Below are positions 6,309 through 16,165 of a DNA stretch of 39,480 nucleotides, one piece after another (within the stretch, counting starts at the first letter, position 1; each line of letters begins with the position of its first letter). The translations under genes were made by a program, and so were the position numbers. The notes below the pieces were generated by a model. That model made no database searches. It was not told where the DNA came from and saw only the letters and a program-made list of their open reading frames with translations. The DNA lies in contig NZ_BOPC01000001.1 in assembly GCF_016863555.1 (NCBI RefSeq), positions 1-39,480 of the forward strand, in the 5' to 3' direction. This stretch comes from Micromonospora qiuiae (GTDB lineage Bacteria; Actinomycetota; Actinomycetes; Mycobacteriales; Micromonosporaceae).

Positions 6309-7247
6309 GGGCCGGCGGCTGGCGAGGATGGCGAGGGTCTCCCGGCGTACCTCGTCCGGCTCTCGTAGGAGACGCCGGTGGGCGAACCGGACCACCAGAA
6401 TGCCCACGGTGGCGAGCAGTGCGTCACGCCGCAGGTCGACCTCGCGCTGGCGTCGATCACCGTGCGAGGCAGCACCGTCCAACTCGATATCGACCCGCTC
6501 CCGCTCGGCAAACAGGTCGAGGTACATCGTCCGCTGCCGCACCCGGACGCGGACCTGCCGTCGTAGGGCTGGCATGCCAGGACCGATGAAGACCCGGTCG
6601 TGCCCCCATATCTCGAGCGGACTGCGGCAACCGGCAGCGAGCCGGCCCACAAGGCCGGAGAGTTCGCCCCGACCGGGAAGCTTCGGCACGAGCGCCAGCG
6701 CGGAACCGAGCCGTTGGGGCGTGGTCCGGCGATCGTTGACCGCCTGGATGACCGGCCCGACCCGGTCGTCGACAGACAACACAGGCCATGCCGCCACCAG
6801 CGCGTCCTCGATCGGAGTGACCGGCACACCGCAGCGCACCAAGACCTGCGGTGGTAGCGGCGTGAACGCCGTGCGGTGGTGCACCACCAGGTGCGGCCTG
6901 CTCCGCAACGCCGCGTCGACAGGGACGTCGAGGTGCAGCGGCTCGCCCGGCAGCTGCTGGCGCAGCCCGTGCACGTCCAGCGCGGTGAGCGAGCTGAAAG
7001 CCGCCCGCCCGTCGGCGTATGCCAGCACCGCCCGTCGGGCAACCTCGGGTGGCACCGCCGCGAGCGGGATCGGCGGGAGCGGGCTGGTGAGCAACCTCCC
7101 GTCGACGTAAACCGCCGGCAGCACCCGGCGCAGCAGACCATTGCGGTACCCGCTTCGCAACGTCCACGGCGGTACGACCTCAAGGGCTTGGGCCCGGGTC
7201 ACCACCCCGCCACTGGCATCGAGAAGGTCCCGGAGCACGGCATCCAT
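6306..7247 (-). CDS. AbiEi-type HTH plus DUF559 nuclease-like protein
   Basis: This 313-residue protein has an N-terminal winged-helix of the AbiEi antitoxin type (LRDLLDASGGVVTRAQALEV at the start). Its C-terminal domain resembles DUF559 / very-short-patch-repair-like endonucleases: YLDLFAERERVDIELDG, then RQREVDLRRDALLATVGILVVRF. The acidic D...E.D pattern is what the PD-(D/E)XK-like fold would need. Such genes are frequent singletons in actinomycetes and their function is not established; no toxin partner is adjacent. I start at ATG 7247, where the HTH begins; a GTG at 7325 in the same frame would add an Arg-rich stretch without a good ribosome site. The 3' end abuts a tandem repeat. Confidence 0.75.
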   Translation of the reverse strand: MDAVLRDLLDASGGVVTRAQALEVVPPWTLRSGYRNGLLRRVLPAVYVDGRLLTSPLPPIPLAAVPPEVARRAVLAYADGRAAFSSLTALDVHGLRQQLPGEPLHLDVPVDAALRSRPHLVVHHRTAFTPLPPQVLVRCGVPVTPIEDALVAAWPVLSVDDRVGPVIQAVNDRRTTPQRLGSALALVPKLPGRGELSGLVGRLAAGCRSPLEIWGHDRVFIGPGMPALRRQVRVRVRQRTMYLDLFAERERVDIELDGAASHGDRRQREVDLRRDALLATVGILVVRFAHRRLLREPDEVRRETLAILASRRP

Positions 7248-7353
7248 GGCATGGAGCCTGCTGCGTCCGACGACCGTCCGCCGCCCCCTGTGGACAGCCA
7301 CCGCTGGTGTGCACAACCCCCGCACCCGGCCCCGGTTGTGCTATGAGGGGTGG

Positions 7354-7418
7354 TTGATCGTCTGCAGTTGAGTGACTCTCATCGCGGCGTGTCGAGTCAC
7401 TGAACTGCAGACGATCAA
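7354..7418. repeat. Long inverted repeat, 25-nt arms
   Basis: The left arm at 7354-7378 begins TTGATCGTCTGCAGTT and the right arm at 7394-7418 ends AACTGCAGACGATCAA. The arms match at 24 of 25 positions and enclose a 15-nt loop. The element lies between the end of the exporter operon and the DUF559 gene, where it could terminate the exporter mRNA. The stem is far longer than needed and has no T-run, so a dispersed palindromic element is equally possible. A shorter palindrome, GCTAGCT-gg-AGCTAGC, follows at 7424-7439 over the exporter stop codon. Confidence 0.85.
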
Positions 7419-7434
7419 GAGCCGCTAGCTGGAG

Positions 7435-9060
7435 CTAGCTGGGGGTGTCACGGCGGCGGAAGGTGACCAGGCCGGTGAGCAGCAGGGCGGCGGCGACGGC
7501 GGTGAGGGCCGCAAGGGGCAGCAGCGCGAGGTCGGCGGCGGGCACCGAGGGGACGTGTGTGTAGGGCGACAGGTTCAGTGCGGCCTGCGGCAGGTCGAGT
7601 ACCGCGCCCAACTGCCCGAGCAGCAGGAACACGATCAGCAGCGCCCAGCTCAGCGCGATCGACCAGCGCGGCAGCGCGCCGAACAGGACGGCCACCACCC
7701 CGGCGACCACCAGCAGGGCGGGCATCCGCACCAGCGCCGCTTTGCCCAGCTCGGCGGCCCACCCGATCGGTTCGCCGACGGACAGCCCGTAGCCGAGGCC
7801 GGTGGTGACCCCGGCCAGCAGCATCAGCGCCAGCGCGCCGAGCACGGCGCCGAGCACCTGCGTACCGAGCCATCGGGTCCGGCTGACGGCCGTGGCGAGC
7901 AGTGCCTCCAACACACCGTCGGACTCGTCGTTGCGGGTCCGTAGCAGGGCCTGCACCACGTACGCCCCGATGGTCAGCGCGAACAGCCCGAGCATCGCGG
8001 CCAGGTACGCGTCGACCAGCTCCGATCCACCGCCGAGCTGGGCGATCGCTTGGGCCGCCTGTGGATTGTCGGCGATCATGGCGTCCACCTCGTGCCCGGC
8101 CACGCCCATGCTGAGACCGAGCACCGCCACCGCGACGGCCCAGCCGGCCAGCGCGCCACGGTTCAGCCGCCAGGTCAGCCCGACCGGGCTGAGCAGCCCG
8201 GCGGTGGCCCGCGCCGGCCCGCGCCGGGCGGCAAGCAGACCGGCACCGACGTCGCGGCGTTCGGCCAGCGCGAAGGCCACGGCGACCCCGACGACGAGCA
8301 GGGTGACCGGCAACGCGAGGGCCCACCAGCGCTCCCCGCCGAAGGCCCGCACCTGGGTGCCCCAGCCCAGCGGGGAGAGCCAGGTCGGCCAGGCGCTGTC
8401 CAGCCGGACCCCGCCGGCCTCGCGTTCACCGAGCACGTCGCCGGCGGCCCGCAGCAGGAACGCGACCCCCACCGTGGCGGCGGCGAGGGCATTGCCGCCC
8501 CGGGAGGTGACGGTGAGTTGAGCGGTGACGGCGGCGACGCCGGTGAAGGCGACACCGACCCCGCCGATCGCCGCAGCGGCGGCCATCGAGCCGGCCACCG
8601 GCAGTCCGGCGCCGACGAACGCCGCCGCGAGCAGCCCGGCAGCCAGCACGTTGGCGCCGACCACGACCACCAGGGCGGCGGTGAGCAGGGCGTACCGGCC
8701 GACGGGGGAGGCGCCGAGCAGTTCCGCCCGCCCGGTCTCCTCGTTCTGCCGGGTGTGCCGGATCACGGCGAAGGTGCTGAGCAGCGCGGAGAGCAGGGCC
8801 AGGGTGAGGTACGTCTCGGTGACCACCACGGCGCCGAGTTCGGTGCCGGCGATCGGGCCGTTGAACGCGCGGGCGACCACGCTGGTGACGGCGGTCTCGG
8901 CGTACCCGAGGCGGGTCTGCTTGTTCGGGTAGAGGCCGGCGACGCTCTCGGCGAGGGCGTACCCGATCAGGGGCGTGCCGAGCACCCAGATCGCCAGCCG
9001 GACCCGGTCCCGGCGCAGCGCGAGCCGGACCAGCCGCGATGTGCCGGTGAAGCCGCTCAT
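7435..9060 (-). CDS. ABC-2 type drug/polyketide exporter permease
   Basis: The product is a 541-residue polytopic membrane protein of the large actinomycete exporter family annotated as polyketide-antibiotic ABC permeases. It has two similar halves of about six hydrophobic segments each. The first half starts with FTGTSRLVRLALRRDRVRLAIWVLG; the second contains WRLNRGALAGWAVAVAVLG and the repeat-like RNDESDGVLEALLATAVSRTRWLG, mirrored by RQNEETGRAELLGASPVGRYALL in the first. It is cotranscribed with the ATPase gene, whose stop overlaps its ATG (ATGA). With that ATPase it probably exports a hydrophobic antibiotic or lipid, under the divergent TetR regulator. The substrate cannot be read from the sequence. 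Confidence 0.9.
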   Translation of the reverse strand: MSGFTGTSRLVRLALRRDRVRLAIWVLGTPLIGYALAESVAGLYPNKQTRLGYAETAVTSVVARAFNGPIAGTELGAVVVTETYLTLALLSALLSTFAVIRHTRQNEETGRAELLGASPVGRYALLTAALVVVVGANVLAAGLLAAAFVGAGLPVAGSMAAAAAIGGVGVAFTGVAAVTAQLTVTSRGGNALAAATVGVAFLLRAAGDVLGEREAGGVRLDSAWPTWLSPLGWGTQVRAFGGERWWALALPVTLLVVGVAVAFALAERRDVGAGLLAARRGPARATAGLLSPVGLTWRLNRGALAGWAVAVAVLGLSMGVAGHEVDAMIADNPQAAQAIAQLGGGSELVDAYLAAMLGLFALTIGAYVVQALLRTRNDESDGVLEALLATAVSRTRWLGTQVLGAVLGALALMLLAGVTTGLGYGLSVGEPIGWAAELGKAALVRMPALLVVAGVVAVLFGALPRWSIALSWALLIVFLLLGQLGAVLDLPQAALNLSPYTHVPSVPAADLALLPLAALTAVAAALLLTGLVTFRRRDTPS

Positions 9061-9974
9061 CGGGTGCCGCCGACGGAAGCGGACCGGCCGTTGGCGGTGT
9101 CGCCGTAGTGCCGCAGGAACAACTCCTCCAGAGTGGGCGGTGCGCTGGTCAGCGCCCGAACCTCGAACCGGACCAGGTGAGCGAGAAGGGAGTCGAGGTG
9201 CGCCGGCTCGACCTCCAACCGGACCCGGCCGTCGACCGGGCGGACCTCGTGCACCCCGGGCAGGTCATCCAGGCCCGTCAGCGGGTGTACGGTCTCGACG
9301 GTCACCGTGGTGCGGGCGAGGTGACGCAGTTCGGTGAGGGTGCCGGCCTCCACCACACGGCCCTCCCGGATGATGCTGACCCGGTCGCAGAGGGCCTCGA
9401 CCTCGGCGAGCACATGACTGGAGAGCAGTACGCTCGCACCGGCCCCGGTAAGCTGACGGACCTCCTCCTGGAACACCGCCTCCATCAGCGGGTCCAGCCC
9501 CGAGGTGGGCTCGTCCAGGACGTACAGCTCGACGTCGGAGGCGAAGGCGGCGACGATCGCCACCTTCTGTCGGTTGCCCTTGGAGTAGGTGCGGCACTTC
9601 TTCGTCGGGTCCAGGTCGAAGCGGTCGAGCAACTCGTCCCGGCGCCGCTGGTCCAGCCCGCCGCGCAGCGCGCCGAACAGGTCGATCGCCTCGCCGCCGG
9701 AGAGGTTGGGCCAGAGATTGACGTCACCCGGCACGTACGCCAGCCGCCGGTGCAGCGCGACCGCGTCGCGCCACGGGTCGCCGCCGAGCAGCCGCACCTG
9801 CCCGGAGTCGCGGCGCAGCAGGCCGAGCAGGATCCGAATGGTGGTCGATTTGCCGGAGCCGTTGGGCCCCAGGAAGCCGTGCACCTCCCCCGGTTCCACC
9901 CGCAGGTCGAGCCCGTCGAGCGCGCGCACACCGCCGAAGGTCTTGACGAGGTTCTCGATGGAGATCACTGACAT
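9057..9974 (-). CDS. ABC exporter ATP-binding protein (drug resistance type)
   Basis: This 305-residue cytoplasmic ATPase has Walker A GPNGSGKST (36-44), a signature changed to YSKGNRQKV as in DrrA-type ATPases, Walker B LYVLDEPTSGLD and a switch His in LLSSHVL. A C-terminal regulatory domain of about 80 residues follows (TVTVETVHPL onward). ATG 9974 is preceded by GGGAGAGG. It drives the permease encoded 3' with an ATGA overlap. Its promoter region is shared with the divergent TetR gene and contains a long dyad that probably serves as operator. Confidence 0.93.
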   Translation of the reverse strand: MSVISIENLVKTFGGVRALDGLDLRVEPGEVHGFLGPNGSGKSTTIRILLGLLRRDSGQVRLLGGDPWRDAVALHRRLAYVPGDVNLWPNLSGGEAIDLFGALRGGLDQRRRDELLDRFDLDPTKKCRTYSKGNRQKVAIVAAFASDVELYVLDEPTSGLDPLMEAVFQEEVRQLTGAGASVLLSSHVLAEVEALCDRVSIIREGRVVEAGTLTELRHLARTTVTVETVHPLTGLDDLPGVHEVRPVDGRVRLEVEPAHLDSLLAHLVRFEVRALTSAPPTLEELFLRHYGDTANGRSASVGGTR

Positions 9975-10013
9975 GGGTGCCTCTCCCGTCGGGCCGGTAT
10001 CGACCCCACTGTA

Positions 10014-10061
10014 CTGACCGATGGAAAGGAACTGTCGTCGGCGTTCCTTTCCGGCGGTCAG
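10014..10061. promoter_or_regulatory. 48-bp dyad, probable TetR operator
   Basis: Nineteen-nt arms (10014-10032 and 10043-10061) match at 17 positions around a 10-nt spacer; the inner half-sites are GGAAAGGAAC and GTTCCTTTCC, the outer ones CTGACCG and CGGTCAG. The dyad lies in the 106-bp gap between the exporter operon and tetR, just upstream of the tetR -10 box TAGGCT (10069-10074) and next to a possible -10 TACAGT (10013-10008) of the exporter. Binding here could repress both. Confidence 0.72.
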
Positions 10062-10068
10062 CAGCAGC

Positions 10069-10074
10069 TAGGCT
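10069..10074 (+). promoter_or_regulatory. -10 box of leaderless tetR mRNA (TAGGCT)
   Basis: TAGGCT ends six bases before ATG 10081, placing the transcription start at or next to the start codon. No separate ribosome binding site is needed. Confidence 0.55.
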
Positions 10075-10080
10075 GAGGGC

Positions 10081-11088
10081 ATGACCTGGGCGAAGACGGA
10101 CGGCACGCGCAGCCGGATCCTGCGTACCGCGCTCGAACTCTTCGCCGCACAGGGCTACCAACGCACCTCGCTGCGCCAGATCGCCGAGCGACTCCGGCTG
10201 ACCAAGGCCGCGATCCTCTACCACTTTCCCAGCAAGGGGCACCTGCTCACCGCGCTGGCCGAACCCATGGTCCGCGACCTGGAGGCGCTGGTGGAGACCG
10301 CCGGCGCACTGCCGCTTGAGCAAGCGAGGTGGACGCTGTTGGAGGGCTGGGTGGACAGCATGCTCGAACATCGTGGCCCGCTCGGCATGCTCTTCCACGA
10401 TCTCGCGCTGGTCGAGCGGGGCAGCACGTACCACCGGCTGGTGCGGATCGCGATGCGGGCCAGCGAGATCGTCGCCGGACCGGACGCCCAACGCCGTGAG
10501 CGGGTCCGCGCCGTGCAGGCGATCGCCATGTGCAGCGACCCGGTGGTGTTCCTGATGGACGTGCCCGCGCCAGTGCTGCGCGTCGACATGCTCGACGGTG
10601 TCCGCCGCCTGCTGAACGCCGGCCCGCCCGACACCGCCGATCCACCCGACACCACTGGCCGACACCTCGCCACCAACATCGCCGACCCACATGGCACCGC
10701 CGGCCCACACCTCACCGCCAACATCGCCGACCCACGCGGCACCGGACCACCCGGCACCGCCAGCCCGGCCGATACCGCCAGCCCACACGACACCGCCAGC
10801 CCGGCCGATACCGCTGGCCCGGGCGATGTGGCGACCGGCGAGCAGGTATCAGCCGATGCACCGGCCCCTGCACGCGTCGCCATCCCGCCGTCGGCACGGA
10901 CCGGCCGGCGGCGGCCCGGACGTCCACCGGCAATGACCTCGGAGCAGGCGCGAGCCGCCCGTCGGATGCACGCGGCCGGCACTCATTCGGCCGACGAGAT
11001 CGCCGCCGAGTTCGGCGTGTCTCGGGCGACCGTCTACCGCTATCTCGATTCAGCACAGAATAGTGAGACTGTTCTGAGAGAGTTTTGA
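10081..11088 (+). CDS. TetR regulator with a second, Hin/resolvase-type HTH
   Basis: This 335-residue regulator is much longer than a standard TetR protein (about 200). Residues 8-55 are a normal TetR HTH (SRILRTALELFAAQGY, then LRQIAERLRLTKAAILYHFPSK). Residues 60-178 are the ligand-binding helical part. Residues 181-255 are a low-complexity linker made of degenerate DTA/GTA-SP repeats. Residues 275-325 are a second HTH of the HTH_7/Hin recombinase type (GRRRPGRPPAMTSEQ, then EIAAEFGVSRATVYRYL). No recombinase catalytic domain is present. It is divergent from the exporter operon, with a 48-bp dyad between them, and so probably controls it and itself. The start is leaderless. Confidence 0.88.
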   Translation: MTWAKTDGTRSRILRTALELFAAQGYQRTSLRQIAERLRLTKAAILYHFPSKGHLLTALAEPMVRDLEALVETAGALPLEQARWTLLEGWVDSMLEHRGPLGMLFHDLALVERGSTYHRLVRIAMRASEIVAGPDAQRRERVRAVQAIAMCSDPVVFLMDVPAPVLRVDMLDGVRRLLNAGPPDTADPPDTTGRHLATNIADPHGTAGPHLTANIADPRGTGPPGTASPADTASPHDTASPADTAGPGDVATGEQVSADAPAPARVAIPPSARTGRRRPGRPPAMTSEQARAARRMHAAGTHSADEIAAEFGVSRATVYRYLDSAQNSETVLREF

Positions 11089-11100
11089 GACGGTCGGGAA

Positions 11101-11152
11101 GTGTTAATAGGGGGCCCTTCCTCTACACCAGGCGTTAAAAAGGGGCCCTTCC

Positions 11153-11158
<6 letters not shown>
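11101..11158. repeat. 58-bp GGGGCCCTTCC intergenic element, copy B
   Basis: Same length and motif order as the element at 35-92. It lies between the convergent tetR and glpK genes, and its last arm contains the glpK stop codon (TAA, 11155-11153), so it may also act as the shared terminator. Confidence 0.75.
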
Positions 11159-12670
<1,512 letters not shown>

Positions 12671-12735
12671 GCACAGTCCTCTTGTCGTCCTGGGTCGCGC
12701 CCGCGCCTCCACCTTCTACCGGTAGCGCTGCGCGC

Positions 12736-12796
12736 GCTTTGCTTCAAGCCACGCAATGCTTCTCGCCGGAATCCATTGCGTGGGTTGAAGCAGAGC
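12736..12796. repeat. Long imperfect inverted repeat, 23-nt arms
   Basis: Arms at 12736-12758 (GCTTTGCTTCAAGCCACGCA...) and 12774-12796 pair along 23 positions with one G-G mismatch and one wobble, around a 15-nt loop. The element lies in the 354-bp gene-free stretch 12671-13024 upstream of glpK. Apart from this hairpin and the hexamer repeat at 12835, I see no gene or clear promoter there. Confidence 0.85.
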
Positions 12797-12834
12797 AAAG
12801 CATGGCGCGGGGACAGTGGCCACCGCAGCCCGCA

Positions 12835-12864
12835 GTGCGGGTGCGGGTGCGGGTACGGGTGCGG
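12835..12864. repeat. Hexamer tandem repeat (GTGCGG)5
   Basis: Five consecutive GTGCGG units, the fourth changed to GTACGG, followed by related GC-rich sequence to about 12920. It is a simple-sequence repeat of low complexity, possibly unstable. Confidence 0.9.
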
Positions 12865-13024
12865 GCCACCGCAACGCCCCAGTGCGGGCGCGGGCGCACC
12901 GCGACGCCGCGGCGTCGGCCCGGACCCGATCGCCGGCGAGCACCCGCGTCCCTGCCGCCGACGGCATTGCCGGGGGGGTGGTGGCGTGATTGTGCTGCCC
13001 GATGCACTCCGGGATACTCATCGG

Positions 13025-13684
13025 GTGTCAGAAGAGCAGCCCTCGGCAGCCGGGGCACCACCCGCCGCCGCATCCCCTTCCGACCAGAAGGCAAATAATC
13101 CGGAGCCGGCGAAAGAATCCCCATGGTGGAAGAATCCGGCCATAGCCGTACCGGCAATCATCGGGATCATCGGCGTCGTGGTTTCCGCATATCTTGCACT
13201 CAATCCTCGGGCCGCACCGGAAGTAGACAACGCAACGCTCTGCCGGGAGAAACATTCGGATGCGCGAGAAGTGCCAGTCGAAGCCGAGGGGCAGTCGCCG
13301 AGTCGGTTCTCGGGTTGCGTATGGCCTCCGGTGCTAGGAGCAGACCCCGACGGCTACTGGACCGTTCAGGTGCGGGAGTTCGAGATACCCGGGAGTTACG
13401 CTGCCCAAAAATTCACCACAATACAGGTGTTCTCGACCTCATGCTTCGCCCTGACGCTGGACTATCGCTTCTTATCGCAAGGAACGGTCGCCCATTCACG
13501 GTTCACAGTGGACACCGTTCAGACGGTTTCAGGTTATGACGGCCAGGTCCTGAACCTGTACGCTGAAGTCCCAGATCCGCCCCAGGAGGTCCTGCAGGCT
13601 CAGGACACGCATTTGATTGTCCTCATCAATTCCAGATATACGCTGCACCGGGTCAGGTGCACGGATTCCGACGCCGAGGAATGA
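13025..13684 (+). CDS. Single-pass membrane protein of unknown function, lower GC
   Basis: This 219-residue product has no family I recognise. It has a Pro/Ala/Ser-rich N-terminus, then WWKNPAIAVPAII and a membrane segment at about 40-62 (IIGIIGVVVSAYLAL), followed by an exterior domain with Cys residues in TLCREKH, SGCVWPP, TSCFAL and VRCTD that could form two disulfides. GTG 13025 is my choice of start; GTG 12986 or 12992 would add about 11-13 residues and has a G-rich site upstream. Base composition is visibly lower in GC and codon use less biased than in neighbours, suggesting acquisition. Its stop overlaps the monooxygenase ATG (ATGA), so the genes are coupled. Confidence 0.72.
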   Translation: MSEEQPSAAGAPPAAASPSDQKANNPEPAKESPWWKNPAIAVPAIIGIIGVVVSAYLALNPRAAPEVDNATLCREKHSDAREVPVEAEGQSPSRFSGCVWPPVLGADPDGYWTVQVREFEIPGSYAAQKFTTIQVFSTSCFALTLDYRFLSQGTVAHSRFTVDTVQTVSGYDGQVLNLYAEVPDPPQEVLQAQDTHLIVLINSRYTLHRVRCTDSDAEE

Positions 13685-15171
13685 TGGAGATCGACATCGC
13701 CGTCGTCGGGGCCGGCTTCGGCGGCCTGGGCGCGGCCATTCAGTTGCAGCGGGCCGGCTTCACCAACTTTCTCGTCTTCGACCGGAGCGACGACGTCGGG
13801 GGTACCTGGCGGGACAACACCTACCCCGGTTGCGCCTGCGACGTGCCCTCGCACCTGTACTCGTTCTCGTTCGCCCCCAACCCGTACTGGTCGGACACCT
13901 TCTCGGGGCAGCAGGAGATCTGGGACTACCTGCGCGGCTGCGTGGACCGCTTCGGCGTACGCCCGAGGTTGCGGCTGCGTCACGAGCTGCGCCGGGCCGA
14001 CTGGGACTCCCGGCGCGGACGCTGGCGGCTGGACACCTCCGGCGGCGCGTACCTTGCCCGGGTGCTGATCTGCGCCACCGGGCCGCTCAGCGAGCCGGCC
14101 GTGCCGGACCTGCCCGGCCTCGACGACTTCACCGGCACCGTCTTTCACTCCGCCCGTTGGCGGCACGACCACGACCTGACCGGTCGCCGGGTCGCGGTGA
14201 TCGGCACCGGCGCCTCCGCCGTGCAGTTCGTGCCCCGCATCCAGCCGGTCGTGGCGCGGCTGACCCTGTTCCAGCGCACGCCCGCCTGGGTGATGTCGCG
14301 CCGATCGCGCCGGATCACCCGGCTGGAGCAGACCCTGTTCCGCCGGCTGCCCGCCACGCAGCGCGCCGCCCGGGCCGGGGTCTACCTGGCGCGCGAGGCG
14401 CTGGCCGTCGGCTTCCTCCATCCCACGGTGAGCCGGCTCGCCGCCCGGCGCTCCCTGCGCAAGCTTCGTCACGAAGTCGCCGATCCGGGCCTGCGCGCCA
14501 CCCTCACCCCCGACTACGCCATCGGCTGCAAGCGGGTGCTCCTCTCCGACGACTACTGGCCGGCCCTGACCAGGGGCAACGTCGACGTGGTCAGCGCCGG
14601 CATCAGCCGGATCGCCGCCGACGGGCTGGTCACCGCCGACGGCGCATACCACCCGGCGGACACGATCATCCTCGGCACCGGCTTCCGCGTGACCGACCCA
14701 CCCGTCGCCTCCCGCATCCACGGCCGGGGCGGGCGCACCCTCGCCGAGGCGTGGACGCCGAGCATGCGGGCGTACCGGGGCACCGGTGTCGCCGGCTTCC
14801 CCAACCTGTTCTTCCTGCTCGGCCCGAACACCGGCCTCGGGCACACCTCGGTGGTGCTGATGGTCGAGGCACAGCTGCGCCTGATCCTCGCCGCCCTGCG
14901 CCACCAGCGTGCCACTGGCGTACCCGCCATCGAGCCCACCGCCGAGGCACAACGGCGCTGGACCGAGCGGGTCGACCGGCGGATGCGCGGCACCGTCTGG
15001 CAGAGCGGCTGCGCGAGCTGGTACCTCGACGCCAGCGGCCACAACACCACGATCTGGCCGGGCTACGCCACCGGCTACCGGTGGCGGCTGCGCCGCTTCC
15101 GCCCCGCCGACCACCAGGCCGTCGAGATCGGCGGCGCAGACCGAGACCTGGAGCGATCCGATGCGGTATGA
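13681..15171 (+). CDS. Flavin-dependent monooxygenase, Baeyer-Villiger type
   Basis: This 496-residue enzyme belongs to the class B flavin monooxygenases, which use FAD, NADPH and O2 to insert oxygen into ketones or hydroxylate. The FAD Rossmann motif is GAGFGG (10-15); GGTWRDNTYPGCACD (40-54) is typical of the family. The Baeyer-Villiger fingerprint FxGxxxHxxxW is exact (F150, G152, H156, W160), and the NADPH Rossmann motif is GTGASA (175-180). ATG 13681 overlaps the stop of the preceding membrane protein gene. The SDR gene overlaps its 3' end by 11 bp. The pairing with an SDR recalls the mycobacterial mymA region, which acts on lipid or envelope substrates; the substrate here is unknown. 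Confidence 0.93.
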   Translation: MMEIDIAVVGAGFGGLGAAIQLQRAGFTNFLVFDRSDDVGGTWRDNTYPGCACDVPSHLYSFSFAPNPYWSDTFSGQQEIWDYLRGCVDRFGVRPRLRLRHELRRADWDSRRGRWRLDTSGGAYLARVLICATGPLSEPAVPDLPGLDDFTGTVFHSARWRHDHDLTGRRVAVIGTGASAVQFVPRIQPVVARLTLFQRTPAWVMSRRSRRITRLEQTLFRRLPATQRAARAGVYLAREALAVGFLHPTVSRLAARRSLRKLRHEVADPGLRATLTPDYAIGCKRVLLSDDYWPALTRGNVDVVSAGISRIAADGLVTADGAYHPADTIILGTGFRVTDPPVASRIHGRGGRTLAEAWTPSMRAYRGTGVAGFPNLFFLLGPNTGLGHTSVVLMVEAQLRLILAALRHQRATGVPAIEPTAEAQRRWTERVDRRMRGTVWQSGCASWYLDASGHNTTIWPGYATGYRWRLRRFRPADHQAVEIGGADRDLERSDAV

Positions 15172-16033
15172 CCTACACGGTAGGACCATCCTGATCACCG
15201 GTGCCGCCCGCGGCATCGGTGCCGCCCTGGCCCGGGCCGCCGCCGCACGGGGTGCCCGCGTCGCGTTGGTCGGCCTGGAGCCGGCGCTGCTGCGCGAGGT
15301 GGCACGGGAGGTGGACGGGCACTGGTACGAGTGCGACGTCACCGACCAGGCGGGTCTGCAGGACGCCGTCAGCTCCACGGTGCAGCGGTACGGTGGCATC
15401 GACGTGGTGGTGGCCAACGCCGGCATCGCCAATCTCGGCACGGTCGCCAGCGGGCCGGTGGACGCCCTGGTACACACCATCGACGTGAACCTGTCCGGCG
15501 TGGTCCGTACGGTCAGCGCGACGCTGCCGCACGTGCTGGCCGCCCAGGGCCACGTGCTGATCGTCTCGTCGGCGGCGGCCTTCGGCGCGATGCCGGGCAT
15601 GGCCGCGTACTGCGCCTCCAAGGCCGGGGTGGAGCAGTTCGGCAACGTGCTGCGACTGGAGAACCGCCGGCACGGGCTGACCGTCGGCACCGCCCACCCG
15701 ATCTGGATCGACACCGACCTGGTCCGGGACATCCGCGAGGACTTCCCGTCGTTCCGGCAGGCGCAGCGCAAGCTGCCCTGGCCGCTGTCCACCGTGGTCA
15801 GCGTCGAGCGCTGCGCCGACGCGCTGCTGCGCGGCATCGAACGGCGCCGCCGCAAGGTCTACGTGCCCCGCTCGATCGCCCTCGTCCAGGCGCTACGACC
15901 GGTGGTGCTCAGCGGGCTGGCCGACGCGCTGATCACGCGGTTCGGGGGCGGCGAACTGGCCGAGCAGATGGCCGACGAGGTCCGCCAGCACGGCCGGGCC
16001 TTCGGCCGTACCTCGGTCGGGAACCGGCACTGA
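15161..16033 (+). CDS. Short-chain dehydrogenase/reductase
   Basis: This 290-residue classical SDR oxidises or reduces an alcohol/ketone with NAD(P). The cofactor motif is TGAARGIG (13-20), followed by CDV near 58-60, NAG at 86-88, catalytic Ser136/137, and YCASK with Tyr150 and Lys154. A C-terminal extension of about 60 residues beyond the core, rich in Arg and hydrophobic residues (RRRRKVYVPRSIALVQALRPVVLSG), suggests membrane association, as seen in SadH-like enzymes. ATG 15161 lies inside the monooxygenase gene, with CTGGAG upstream. It probably supplies or removes the ketone handled by the monooxygenase. Confidence 0.92.
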   Translation: MRYDLHGRTILITGAARGIGAALARAAAARGARVALVGLEPALLREVAREVDGHWYECDVTDQAGLQDAVSSTVQRYGGIDVVVANAGIANLGTVASGPVDALVHTIDVNLSGVVRTVSATLPHVLAAQGHVLIVSSAAAFGAMPGMAAYCASKAGVEQFGNVLRLENRRHGLTVGTAHPIWIDTDLVRDIREDFPSFRQAQRKLPWPLSTVVSVERCADALLRGIERRRRKVYVPRSIALVQALRPVVLSGLADALITRFGGGELAEQMADEVRQHGRAFGRTSVGNRH

Positions 16034-16040
16034 GCGCTCG

Positions 16041-16097
16041 GCCCGCCGGATCAGTGTGGGCGGAACAGACAGAATTCGGGTGCCCGCCGGATCGGTG
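16041..16097. repeat. Two 16-bp direct repeats, GCCCGCCGGATCrGTG
   Basis: Copies at 16041-16056 and 16082-16097, 41 bp apart and differing at one base, lie upstream of the RsbW-like ATPase gene. They could be regulator sites (four helical turns apart) or chance GC-rich sequence. Confidence 0.5.
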
Positions 16098-16153
16098 GCC
16101 GGACGCGAGGATCCTTGCCCTGCCGCAACGTTCGCGGTCACCGTCGGACGACG

Positions 16154-16159
16154 TAATCT
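16154..16159 (+). promoter_or_regulatory. -10 box (TAATCT) of a leaderless mRNA
   Basis: TAATCT ends six bases before ATG 16166 and there is no Shine-Dalgarno, so the mRNA probably starts at the ATG. Confidence 0.55.
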
Positions 16160-16165
16160 GCCATC

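Noticed and set aside
10081..11088. A site-specific recombinase
   Set aside because: Only the HTH of the Hin type is present; no catalytic serine domain exists in this protein or nearby.
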